Assembly (NCBI GenBank): GCA_031274415.1 | Contig: JAISQD010000186.1 | Location: forward strand, 1 to 47,167 | DNA length: 47,167 nt | Source of the DNA: Tannerellaceae bacterium | GTDB taxonomy: Bacteria; Bacteroidota; Bacteroidia; Bacteroidales; Tannerellaceae | Reading direction: 5' to 3' | In this document: piece by piece, positions 1-7,346 of the stretch | How the letters are laid out: every line of letters begins with the position of its first letter | Numbering within the stretch: the first letter of the stretch is position 1 | Position numbers and translations under genes: made by a program | The notes under the pieces: model-generated | Databases searched by the model: none | Told to the model about the DNA's origin: nothing | Seen by the model: the letters and a program-made list of their open reading frames with translations, nothing else

Positions 1-1035
1 CTTTCTCAAATTGAGGAGTTTTATGCTGAAATTGATAATTGCGATAATGTCCATAATCCAAAATGGAAAAAAGATAACACTTTCAACGATTTGTATAGAA
101 ACGGGCAAGATAGAATAGAGGTTGGTATTGTTCCCAAACAAAAACTTTTGGAATCCATTGAAAGCAAAGAAAACTGGTCAAAGTATTTTATATCAGCCAA
201 TTTATTTGAAAGTTTTGATGCTTCACTTACTCAACTATATCCGCGAGTAATTGAAGTTTTTAGAGGGGAGCGTACAGGCTGGAATGATATGTTTGTTGTA
301 GCTGAAAGAGATGTAATTGCTTCTGGAATTGATAATGCCTGTTTAGTTCCGTACATAAAAAGCCCGACAGAATTACAACAAATAGAATTTGACGGCAATT
401 ACAATTTCAGACTTTTTGTTTGTTCAACGCCATTAGAACAACTACCCAATGGCGCAAAGTCTTGGATTCGGAAGTTTGAGAAGGTGCAAAACACAAATGG
501 CACTCAAACAATTCAGCAAGCCTGCGCGGGACATCGTCCGTTTTGGTATTCATTGAGACCGAAACAAGCAAGTATTGTTACGGCGATAAATCCGTATGAA
601 CGTTTCTTTTTCTCATTCTCAAATACGCCGTTTACCATCGACCAACGGCTTATAGCAATGAGAGTGAATAATGGTTATAATGTAGAATTAATCGCTGCTT
701 TGCTCAATTCCGCAATTACATTCTTAACGCTTGAAATGCGCGGAACTTCCCGAAACTTGGGTGCATTAGACTTGAATGCAAATTACTTAAAACAACTTCG
801 CATACTGAATCCCGATTTGCTTTCGAAACGGCAAAAAGCAGATATTCTGACAGCCTTTCAACCGTTAAAGCATCGCGAAATTGGAACTATTTTTGTCGAA
901 ATCCAAAATCCTGATAGAATACATTTTGATAAAACGATATTACGGAGTTTCGGAATAGATGAAAACTTATTGGACAGTATTTATTCATTGCTGACGGCCT
1001 CGGTGGATGATAGAGTTTCAATGCAAAACAGATAA
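1..1035 (+). CDS. N6-adenine DNA methyltransferase, C-terminal part (5' end outside window)
   Basis: The frame is open from base 1, so the gene starts upstream and only about 344 C-terminal residues are visible. The methyltransferase core (SAM motif, NPPY) is not in view. What is visible resembles the target-recognition and C-terminal part of class I SAM-dependent adenine methylases of type II/IIG or type I systems: a TRD-like stretch ending near AGHRPFWY, then a helix with LLNSAITFLTLEMRG, then the typical LGALDLN...LKQLRILNP segment. Such proteins methylate adenine in a specific DNA site and either protect from, or are fused to, a restriction nuclease. The gene is AT-rich, unlike the chromosome to its right, and lies 21 bp upstream of a kinase gene in the same direction. 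Whether a nuclease domain is fused at the N-terminus cannot be seen. Family call fairly sure; subtype unknown. Confidence 0.7.
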   Translation, partial: LSQIEEFYAEIDNCDNVHNPKWKKDNTFNDLYRNGQDRIEVGIVPKQKLLESIESKENWSKYFISANLFESFDASLTQLYPRVIEVFRGERTGWNDMFVVAERDVIASGIDNACLVPYIKSPTELQQIEFDGNYNFRLFVCSTPLEQLPNGAKSWIRKFEKVQNTNGTQTIQQACAGHRPFWYSLRPKQASIVTAINPYERFFFSFSNTPFTIDQRLIAMRVNNGYNVELIAALLNSAITFLTLEMRGTSRNLGALDLNANYLKQLRILNPDLLSKRQKADILTAFQPLKHREIGTIFVEIQNPDRIHFDKTILRSFGIDENLLDSIYSLLTASVDDRVSMQNR

Positions 1036-1056
1036 TAATTCTATAATTTTAAATAT

Positions 1057-2115
1057 ATGAAAGATAGTGCAGCACATAATCTATTAGGAATGACTTTAAA
1101 AACAGGATGGACAGTCATTGAAAAAATAACAAAGACTGCAAATTCAACAGGTTCTGTTTTTTCCGTTTGCTATAAAGTAAAAAAAGATAATGAAGTTTGT
1201 TTTTTAAAAGCATTCAATTTTACCCCCTTTTTCCAATTATCTGAACAAAGTAATCCTGGACGGTCTATTATTGACGTAATGAGTGATATGATTACTGCTT
1301 ACAAATATGAAAGAGATTTGTCAGAACATTGCAAAAATAAGCATGTTACTAAAGTAGCATTTGTAATTGATGCAGGGGAAGAAACATTGAATAATTTCTC
1401 AATCAATATCGTTCCATATCTTATTTTTGAGCTTGCAGATGGGGACGTGAGAAGTAAAATAGCTTTTTCTAATAAACTTGATTTTGCATGGAAATTACAT
1501 TCGTTACACGATATTGCAGTTGGTCTTCAACAACTTCATAAAGTAAATGTTTCTCACCAAGATTTAAAACCTTCTAACATTTTAGTGTTTCACAGAGAAT
1601 CACGATTAGGCGATTTAGGCAGGTCTATGTGTAAAGACATGGATAGCCCCTACAATAAACAACAATATACTGGCGATTGGACTTATGCTCCACCTGAAAT
1701 GATGTATGGCTATTATGATATAGACTGGAACAAACGAGTTTTTGCAACGGATTGTTACTTATTAGGAAGTATGATTGTTTTTTATTTTGCAGGAATAAGT
1801 ATGTCTGCATTATTGCTAAAACATTTACCAGACAACCTTCGTTGGGAAAAATGGCGAGGTGCTTTTGATGAGATAAAACCTTATTTGATTGAGGTATTCT
1901 CAAAATCCATTATAGAATTTCGAGAAAATATAGATGATTATTATTTCAAAGATGAAATTTCAAAAATGATTGAATTATTATGTTATCCTTTTCCTGAAAA
2001 AAGAGGGCATCCCAAGAATGTAGCTCTCAAGTATGGAAGTAATTTTGACCTTGAAAGGTTTATTACAAGATTAGATTTATTGACTAAAAAAGCAGAATTA
2101 AAAATAAAACGATAA
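1057..2115 (+). CDS. Ser/Thr protein kinase, island-encoded
   Basis: A 352-residue soluble protein with a complete eukaryote-like kinase domain. Visible landmarks: degenerate Gly-rich loop near residues 28-37, ATP-anchoring Lys51 (CFLKAF), helix-C Glu candidate E85, catalytic loop SHQDLKPSN at 166-174 with D169, metal-binding GDLGR (D186), APE-like APPE at 211-214, and the DxxxLG helix at D232. The catalytic loop has HQD rather than HRD and the magnesium motif is DLG, so it is a non-RD kinase, which usually does not need activation-loop phosphorylation. No transmembrane or PASTA region follows. It sits between a DNA methyltransferase and a TPR protein, and its stop overlaps the TPR start (TAATG), indicating translational coupling. 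Kinases joined to methylases occur in phage-defence systems such as Pgl/BREX type 2, but this one is much smaller than PglW. A signalling role in defence is inference. Confidence 0.85.
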   Translation: MKDSAAHNLLGMTLKTGWTVIEKITKTANSTGSVFSVCYKVKKDNEVCFLKAFNFTPFFQLSEQSNPGRSIIDVMSDMITAYKYERDLSEHCKNKHVTKVAFVIDAGEETLNNFSINIVPYLIFELADGDVRSKIAFSNKLDFAWKLHSLHDIAVGLQQLHKVNVSHQDLKPSNILVFHRESRLGDLGRSMCKDMDSPYNKQQYTGDWTYAPPEMMYGYYDIDWNKRVFATDCYLLGSMIVFYFAGISMSALLLKHLPDNLRWEKWRGAFDEIKPYLIEVFSKSIIEFRENIDDYYFKDEISKMIELLCYPFPEKRGHPKNVALKYGSNFDLERFITRLDLLTKKAELKIKR

Positions 2116-3665
2116 TGGCAGTAATACTCGAGAAGAAAGATAGGCGACTTATTCCTAACTGGCGTTCATTCGCAACAACGACTATACTGGGCGAAATAGA
2201 TACCGTTTCTATTAATCCAATAGTGCAACCAAATTTATCTATTACCAATTATATTGAAGATTTCCACGAAAATGCTACTATTCCATTTGCAGCAGATTTG
2301 ATAAGTGCCTCAATGGTCAATGGATTTAATAAAAATGAAGAAGTGAAAAAGGCAGCTAATTTTATTTTGGATAGTAAAGGTATAGTAACACAAACACAAC
2401 TTTCTCTTGCAGAAAGAATTATTTCAGGAGTAAAAGATAATACTGAAAATAAGATAGGGAATAAAACAATAAAAGAATTTAACAATAGTTTACCTGAAAA
2501 TGATTACAAACTAAAAATACAACATCTAAAAAAACATGTTATTGAATTTCCATATAATTCAATTGCTTGGGTAGAATTGTCAAGATATTATTCCATACTT
2601 GGGCAAGAAAAGCAATCTGAAAGAGCAATGAAAATAGCAATTCAATTAGCACCGGACAATCGGTTTGTATTAAGGTGTGCGGTTCGTTTATTCTCACATT
2701 ATGATAAAATAGACATCGCTCATGATATTTTAAGGAAAAATAAAATTACAAGTTATGACCCATGGCTTACATCTGCGGAAATTGCAATTGCAACTTTACA
2801 AGGGAGAAATTCAAGATTTATCAAGAGAGGTATTGAATTGGTTGAATCAGAAAATTTATCGCCTTTTTCTATAACAGAATTAGCAAGTTCTATCGCAACT
2901 GTAGAATTGTTTGCCGGAGATAGAAAGAAGAGCAAAAAAATGTTTGCAAAATCTCTGATTGCTCCAAATGATAATTCCTTGGCTCAAATGGAATGGGTGT
3001 TAAATAAAGACAAAACATTGTTTGATAGGACACAGATTAACATTAATATACAGTGGAATTTTGAAGCACAAGCATTATATAACTTTTACAACAAACAACT
3101 CATTGATGCATTGAATAATACCTATCAATGGTTTTGTGATATGCCTTTTTCTAAACGTCCGGTAATGTTAGGAAGTCTTATTGCTAATGTATTAGGAAGC
3201 AATAGTTTGTCCATTAAGTTTTTAGAACGCGGCTTAATTTCTCATCCCAATGACGCTCAAATGTTAAATAACATAGCTTATTATTTAGCACTCGAAAATA
3301 AAACTACAGAAGCTAATAAATATTTTGATAAAGTTGATTTTAGAGTAGGAATAAATAAACTGACAGTGATGTGTTTGAAAGCAACATATGGACTAATCTG
3401 TTTCAGAGAAAATAGATATGAAGAAGGTCGAATTTATTATCTTGATTCCATAAAAGATGCTGAATTAGAGAAAGATAAGCATCATGCGTGTATTGCAATT
3501 TTAAACTATGCGAGGGAAGAGATTAAGGCAAAATCAGATTATATAGAATCAGCAATGCAATTGGTATCTAAAATTTCTCAAAATGAAGATGAGAATATTA
3601 CTATACAAAATTTATATTCTGAAGTAATGGATTTGTATGACAAGTATAAGCAGAACGCTCTTTAG
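2115..3665 (+). CDS. TPR-repeat protein paired with the kinase
   Basis: A 516-residue cytoplasmic protein without signal peptide. After a distinctive N-terminus (IPNWRSFATTTILGEID) and an unassigned segment to about residue 135, helical pairs of TPR type run through the rest; the clearest are near 150-185 (SIAWVELSRYYSILG..., then QLAPDN) and near 375-405 (MLNNIAYYLALENKT). The start overlaps the kinase stop by one base, so the two are made together and probably interact. TPR proteins scaffold or sense partners; here the partner could be the kinase, the methylase or an invader signal. Base composition is as AT-rich as the two genes before it. Nothing enzymatic is visible. Specific function unknown. 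Confidence 0.6.
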   Translation: MAVILEKKDRRLIPNWRSFATTTILGEIDTVSINPIVQPNLSITNYIEDFHENATIPFAADLISASMVNGFNKNEEVKKAANFILDSKGIVTQTQLSLAERIISGVKDNTENKIGNKTIKEFNNSLPENDYKLKIQHLKKHVIEFPYNSIAWVELSRYYSILGQEKQSERAMKIAIQLAPDNRFVLRCAVRLFSHYDKIDIAHDILRKNKITSYDPWLTSAEIAIATLQGRNSRFIKRGIELVESENLSPFSITELASSIATVELFAGDRKKSKKMFAKSLIAPNDNSLAQMEWVLNKDKTLFDRTQININIQWNFEAQALYNFYNKQLIDALNNTYQWFCDMPFSKRPVMLGSLIANVLGSNSLSIKFLERGLISHPNDAQMLNNIAYYLALENKTTEANKYFDKVDFRVGINKLTVMCLKATYGLICFRENRYEEGRIYYLDSIKDAELEKDKHHACIAILNYAREEIKAKSDYIESAMQLVSKISQNEDENITIQNLYSEVMDLYDKYKQNAL

Positions 3666-3680
3666 CATCATTAAAAACAA

Positions 3681-3720
3681 AACACCCAACTTTACATTCT
3701 TGGGTGTAAAATTGGGTGTT
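3681..3720 (-). terminator. Rho-independent terminator, tRNA-Asp side
   Basis: Outer arms AACACCCAA (3681-3689) and TTGGGTGTT (3712-3720) pair perfectly; inside them TTTACA (3691-3696) pairs with TGTAAA (3705-3710). Read on the minus strand the hairpin is followed by TTTGTTTTTAA, a good U-tract, so it most likely ends the tRNA-Asp transcript; it would also slow transcription leaving the island operon. A small palindrome (GACTGATAATCAGTC, 3733-3747) lies between it and the tRNA. Confidence 0.75.
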
Positions 3721-3754
3721 GATTTTGCAACTGACTGATAATCAGTCTTGTTTG

Positions 3755-3828
3755 CGGTATGGACGGGACTCGAACCCGCGACCCCCTGCGTGACAGGCAG
3801 GTATTCTAACCAGCTGAACTACCACACC
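3755..3828 (-). tRNA. tRNA-Asp (anticodon GTC)
   Basis: On the minus strand a full cloverleaf of 74 nt: acceptor arms GGTGTGG and CCATACC, D-arm with AGCTGGTTAGA, anticodon stem CCTGC/GCAGG with loop CTGTCAC (anticodon GTC), T-arm GCGGGTTCGAGTCCCGT, and discriminator G as expected for tRNA-Asp. CCA is not encoded. The 3' end of the gene faces the AT-rich block at 1-3665, the usual orientation for an integrative element inserted at a tRNA 3' end. Confidence 0.97.
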
Positions 3829-3936
3829 ATTTTTTGTTTTGTTGCTATTCCGCTGAATTGCGATGCAAAGATAACGTGTTTATTTGAAATTGCAATACTT
3901 TTGATAGAAAAATCTGGAGAGCATGGATTATTTTTC

Positions 3937-3944
3937 TACTTTTG
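3937..3944 (+). promoter_or_regulatory. Bacteroidetes -7 box for the aminotransferase gene
   Basis: TACTTTTG matches the sigma-ABfr -7 consensus TAnnTTTG and lies 22 bp before the start codon. No clear -33 TTTG is seen at the right distance. Confidence 0.5.
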
Positions 3945-3966
3945 CCCATGATTAATTGATGATGTG

Positions 3967-5280
3967 ATGAAGAATACTCCTGTGAACTATCAAGTTGTCA
4001 GAGAAATTATAGATAGCTATGGTTTACCTGATTTTGGTAAAGCGACTATTCGTGAGGTGGTTGCCATATCTTCCGAATTGGAACAACGGACAAATGTTGA
4101 GTTTATCCATATGGAAATGGGCGTACCGGGGTTAAAGCCGGCTAAGGTAGGTGTAGATGCTGAAATAGAGGCCTTACGGAATGGTATCGCTTCCGTCTAT
4201 CCCAATATCAATGGCGCACCGGAACTTAAAAAGGAGGCCTCACGGTTTATAAAAGCATTTATGAATATCGACATTGCTCCCGAAGGGTGTGTTCCTGTTA
4301 CCGGGTCGATGCAAGGGACATATGCCACTTTCATGGTGTGTGGGCAATGTTTTCCTGAAAGAAAGACACTGTTGTTTATTGATCCCGGATTCCCTGTGCA
4401 AAAACAGCAGATCACGGTGATGGGATACGAATATGAGTCGTTTGATGTGTATGAACACCGTGGCGAAAAGCTTCGGGCAGTACTGGAAAAATACTTGTCT
4501 AAAGGAGATATTGCTGCCATGATTTACTCGAATCCAAATAATCCGGCTTGGTTTTGTCTGACAGAAGAGGAGCTAAAGATGATCGGTGAGATGGCCAATA
4601 CATATGACGTTATTGTTATTGAAGACTTAGCCTATTTTGCCATGGATTTCCGTAAAGACTTGGGAAAACCGTTTCATCCCCCCTATCAATCCAGCGTAGC
4701 CCATTATACCGACAAGTATATCGTACAGATATCCGGGTCGAAAGCGTTTAGTTATGCCGGTCAGCGTATCGGGATAACGGCCATATCCAATACACTGTAT
4801 CACCGTACATATCCGGGACTGACTCAGAAATATGGGAAAGGAACATTTGGTACGGTTTATATCCACAGGGTGCTGTATGCCCTGTCGTCGGGAACAAGCC
4901 ATTCCGCCCAATATGCTTTAGCGGCTATGTTTAAAGCTGCATCCGACGGCACATTTGATTTTGTATCGGAGGTGAAAGAATATGGACGGCGGGCAAGAAA
5001 GTTAAAAAAGATCTTTACACGTTATGGCTTTCAAATGGTGTATGACCAGGATTTACATGAACCGATAGCCGATGGCTTTTACTTTACCATCGCCTATCCG
5101 GGAATAACCGGGAATAGATTGATGGAAGAACTGATCTATTATGGCATTAGTGCGATCTCGCTAAGTACGACAGGAAGTAACCAGGAAGGGTTACGCGCCT
5201 GTACCTCTTTTATAAAGGAACATCAATATGCCTTGCTGGAAGAACGGCTAAAAGTCTTTTGCGAGAATCATCCATTATAG
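3967..5280 (+). CDS. PLP-dependent aminotransferase, class I/II fold
   Basis: A 437-residue cytoplasmic enzyme of fold type I, expected to move an amino group between an amino acid and a 2-oxo acid. Visible cofactor residues: SGSKAFSYAGQRIG with the Schiff-base lysine at about residue 259, the SNPNNP motif at 188-193, EDLAY with the pyridine-binding Asp near 220, and a C-terminal GLRACTSF segment whose Arg would bind the substrate carboxylate. Length fits the aspartate/aromatic aminotransferase family. ATG at 3967 is preferred over the overlapping in-frame GTG at 3964. It is transcribed alone, between tRNA-Asp and yqgE. Substrate cannot be read from the sequence. Confidence 0.85.
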   Translation: MKNTPVNYQVVREIIDSYGLPDFGKATIREVVAISSELEQRTNVEFIHMEMGVPGLKPAKVGVDAEIEALRNGIASVYPNINGAPELKKEASRFIKAFMNIDIAPEGCVPVTGSMQGTYATFMVCGQCFPERKTLLFIDPGFPVQKQQITVMGYEYESFDVYEHRGEKLRAVLEKYLSKGDIAAMIYSNPNNPAWFCLTEEELKMIGEMANTYDVIVIEDLAYFAMDFRKDLGKPFHPPYQSSVAHYTDKYIVQISGSKAFSYAGQRIGITAISNTLYHRTYPGLTQKYGKGTFGTVYIHRVLYALSSGTSHSAQYALAAMFKAASDGTFDFVSEVKEYGRRARKLKKIFTRYGFQMVYDQDLHEPIADGFYFTIAYPGITGNRLMEELIYYGISAISLSTTGSNQEGLRACTSFIKEHQYALLEERLKVFCENHPL

Positions 5281-5325
5281 CAGATACTCTTGCTGATTTA
5301 TACTTATTAACCCTCATTGACGTTT

Positions 5326-5333
5326 TATATTTG
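5326..5333 (+). promoter_or_regulatory. -7 box upstream of yqgE
   Basis: TATATTTG fits TAnnTTTG, 59 bp before the yqgE ATG, in the 112-bp gap after the aminotransferase gene. No convincing -33 element. Confidence 0.4.
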
Positions 5334-5392
5334 TTTCTTAGAATAAAAAGCCATATATTGTCCGTCTATTAATTGTTATACAACGGATAATC

Positions 5393-5986
5393 ATGGAAGT
5401 TTACGACCATATTTTCAAAATAAAGCACAATAATTTGCTTCCGGGTAAAGGGAGTGTTCTTATTGCCGAACCATTCTTACAAGATGTTCTTTTTCAACGT
5501 TCCGTCATATTGTTGGTTGAACATACTTTACATGGTTCTATGGGTTTTGTATTGAACAAGAAGACAAACCGGATCATCAATGAATTTTTTCCGGGCTTTG
5601 AGAACCTATCGGCTATACCTATCTATCTTGGAGGGCCTGTCTGTTCTAACAAACTTTTTTTTATCCATACATTGGGAGATATTATTCCTGATTCTATCAG
5701 GATTTCAAAAGGGTTATACTTCGATGGTAATTTTGACGTCTTAAAACAACATATCATAGAGGGGAACCCTATTAAAGGAAAGGTGAAATTCTTTCTCGGA
5801 TACTCGGGTTGGACAAAAGGTCAGTTAGGGTATGAGATTAAAGAAGATTCGTGGATGGTGAGCCATTCCATGCATGGAAATATCATGCTTGCTGATGGAG
5901 AATCGTTTTGGAAACATTCGTTAGAGGTTTTGGGTAGCAAATACAAAGCATGGATCAATTTCCCTAAAGATCCGTATATGAATTAA
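5393..5986 (+). CDS. yqgE: YqgE/AlgH family protein (UPF0301)
   Basis: A 197-residue soluble protein of the widespread UPF0301 family, named after AlgH of Pseudomonas. Family landmarks are clear: GSVLIAEPFLQD near residues 20-31, FQRSVILLVEH, GSMGFVLNKKTN, the GGPV segment (YLGGPVCSNKLFFIH), and near the C-terminal half FLGYSGWTKGQLGYEI. Length is normal. Biochemical function in the family is not established. The gene stands alone, with a strong bidirectional terminator after it. Confidence 0.92.
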   Translation: MEVYDHIFKIKHNNLLPGKGSVLIAEPFLQDVLFQRSVILLVEHTLHGSMGFVLNKKTNRIINEFFPGFENLSAIPIYLGGPVCSNKLFFIHTLGDIIPDSIRISKGLYFDGNFDVLKQHIIEGNPIKGKVKFFLGYSGWTKGQLGYEIKEDSWMVSHSMHGNIMLADGESFWKHSLEVLGSKYKAWINFPKDPYMN

Positions 5987-6012
5987 CGGGGATCATACAT
6001 AATATATATATA

Positions 6013-6050
6013 AAAGAGAGGCGACCGGTTCTCCGGCACAGCCTCTCTTT
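6013..6050. terminator. Bidirectional terminator between convergent yqgE and TPR genes
   Basis: A 10-bp perfect stem, AAAGAGAGGC (6013-6022) with GCCTCTCTTT (6041-6050), encloses a smaller CCGG/CCGG pair. A T-run follows on the plus strand and A-rich sequence precedes it, so it can end both convergent transcripts. Confidence 0.9.
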
Positions 6051-6078
6051 TTTTGTTTTCTGTTATGAAAAGGGATGA

Positions 6079-7308
6079 TTACTGATTTGTATTGCCGCTC
6101 ATCTTGGCTTCGATCGCATCAAATTCAGCTCCCATCTGTAAATTGTAGTAAATACTTCTTAATGCGGTCATATATTCCCGTTCTTCAGGTTGTACTTCAT
6201 GCGCCTTTTCGAAATAGGGAAGCGCCAGTTTGAAGAACTCTTTGGCTTTAGCCGATTCTTCCTGATATAGCTTGCTGTCGTTGATCATATTCGCTTCGGA
6301 GAGTTTGTTTACCCCTTGATTATAGTAAACGCGCCCCATATTATTCAGGGCGTCTACATAATTCGGATCCACTTCCAATGCTTTTTTGAAATTGGCAATT
6401 GCGCTATCATTATCTTTTAATCCCGACTCATAGACCCTTCCCATCACATCATACAACATGGCATTCGTCGGTTCGCTTTCTATCGCTTTCTTCAGATTTT
6501 CAATAGCCTGTTCGTTTTTGTTGGAAGAGATATAACTGTTGATCAGGTACAATATATAATACTTTTCTTCCGGGAATTTGCTCATACCTTCTTCCAGCGT
6601 CTTTTCGTAGTTTACGCTATCTTTTATTTGAAGATATTCAAAGGCCAGGTATTGATATACGTCGTTTAGTTTATAATCGGTTGTTTTCGCACGTTCCAAT
6701 GCGGCAATAGCGGTGGGAGAATCATCCAGCTGGGTGGCGGCTACGGCAGCGTAGAATTGGACAGACATAAAGTTGGAATCTCTTTCTGCCACTTTCTCTC
6801 CTTTGAATATGGGCAGGTCTGCAATCGTCAGGTATTGTCCGAAACAGTCGTATGCTTTCCGGTAGTCTTTCTCATCAAAATAATAGGCTCCACCATTAAA
6901 GTAGTAAATGTGGTTTGCACTCAGTATGTTTTTGATCTCTTTCGTATGCTTGGGTTTTACTTTCCCTTTCGCATCCGGTAACTGATCCAGTGCATACGCT
7001 TTCTCGAAATAAGGAAGGATCTTCATTAGCGCGGTATACATGACCGGTTCATTGGGTTGTTGACCGAGATATTGTTTCATCCTTTCCGCGCTGAATTGTT
7101 GATCTTCAATAAAACCAGCTACAAACCACGTCTTAGGGTCTTCTTTTGTTTCAGGATTATCCAGAGCGCCTTTTATCAAATTCCGCGCCTCGTCGTAATT
7201 CGCCTTGTCGCCTTTAACAATACTATGGGCCTCGTTCACTGCTTTTTTCTGAGCAAAAGAGGCAGATGCTGCAACACACAGTGCAACTGTTAGTAATACT
7301 CGTTTCAT
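6079..7308 (-). CDS. Exported tetratricopeptide repeat protein
   Basis: A 409-residue protein with an N-terminal signal peptide (MKRVLLTVALCVAASASFAQ) and so probably periplasmic. The ATG at 7308 is chosen because it puts the charged end directly before the hydrophobic core; an in-frame ATG at 7320 would add four residues. Several TPR pairs are visible from about residue 120 on, clearest in AMLYDVMGRVYESGLKDNDS and VDALNNMGRVYYNQG, ending with PYFEKAHEVQPEEREYMTALR. Such proteins are common in Bacteroidetes and act as scaffolds; partner unknown. It lies 38 bp downstream of gyrA on the same strand and may be cotranscribed with it. Confidence 0.85.
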   Translation of the reverse strand: MKRVLLTVALCVAASASFAQKKAVNEAHSIVKGDKANYDEARNLIKGALDNPETKEDPKTWFVAGFIEDQQFSAERMKQYLGQQPNEPVMYTALMKILPYFEKAYALDQLPDAKGKVKPKHTKEIKNILSANHIYYFNGGAYYFDEKDYRKAYDCFGQYLTIADLPIFKGEKVAERDSNFMSVQFYAAVAATQLDDSPTAIAALERAKTTDYKLNDVYQYLAFEYLQIKDSVNYEKTLEEGMSKFPEEKYYILYLINSYISSNKNEQAIENLKKAIESEPTNAMLYDVMGRVYESGLKDNDSAIANFKKALEVDPNYVDALNNMGRVYYNQGVNKLSEANMINDSKLYQEESAKAKEFFKLALPYFEKAHEVQPEEREYMTALRSIYYNLQMGAEFDAIEAKMSGNTNQ

Positions 7309-7346
7309 TGTGATAGTCATTTGAGATTAATATTTCTACATGTTAA

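Noticed and set aside
3748..3951. Open frame of 67 codons across the tRNA-Asp gene
   Set aside because: It is the translation of the tRNA reverse complement (VWTGLEPATPCVTGR), a common false protein.
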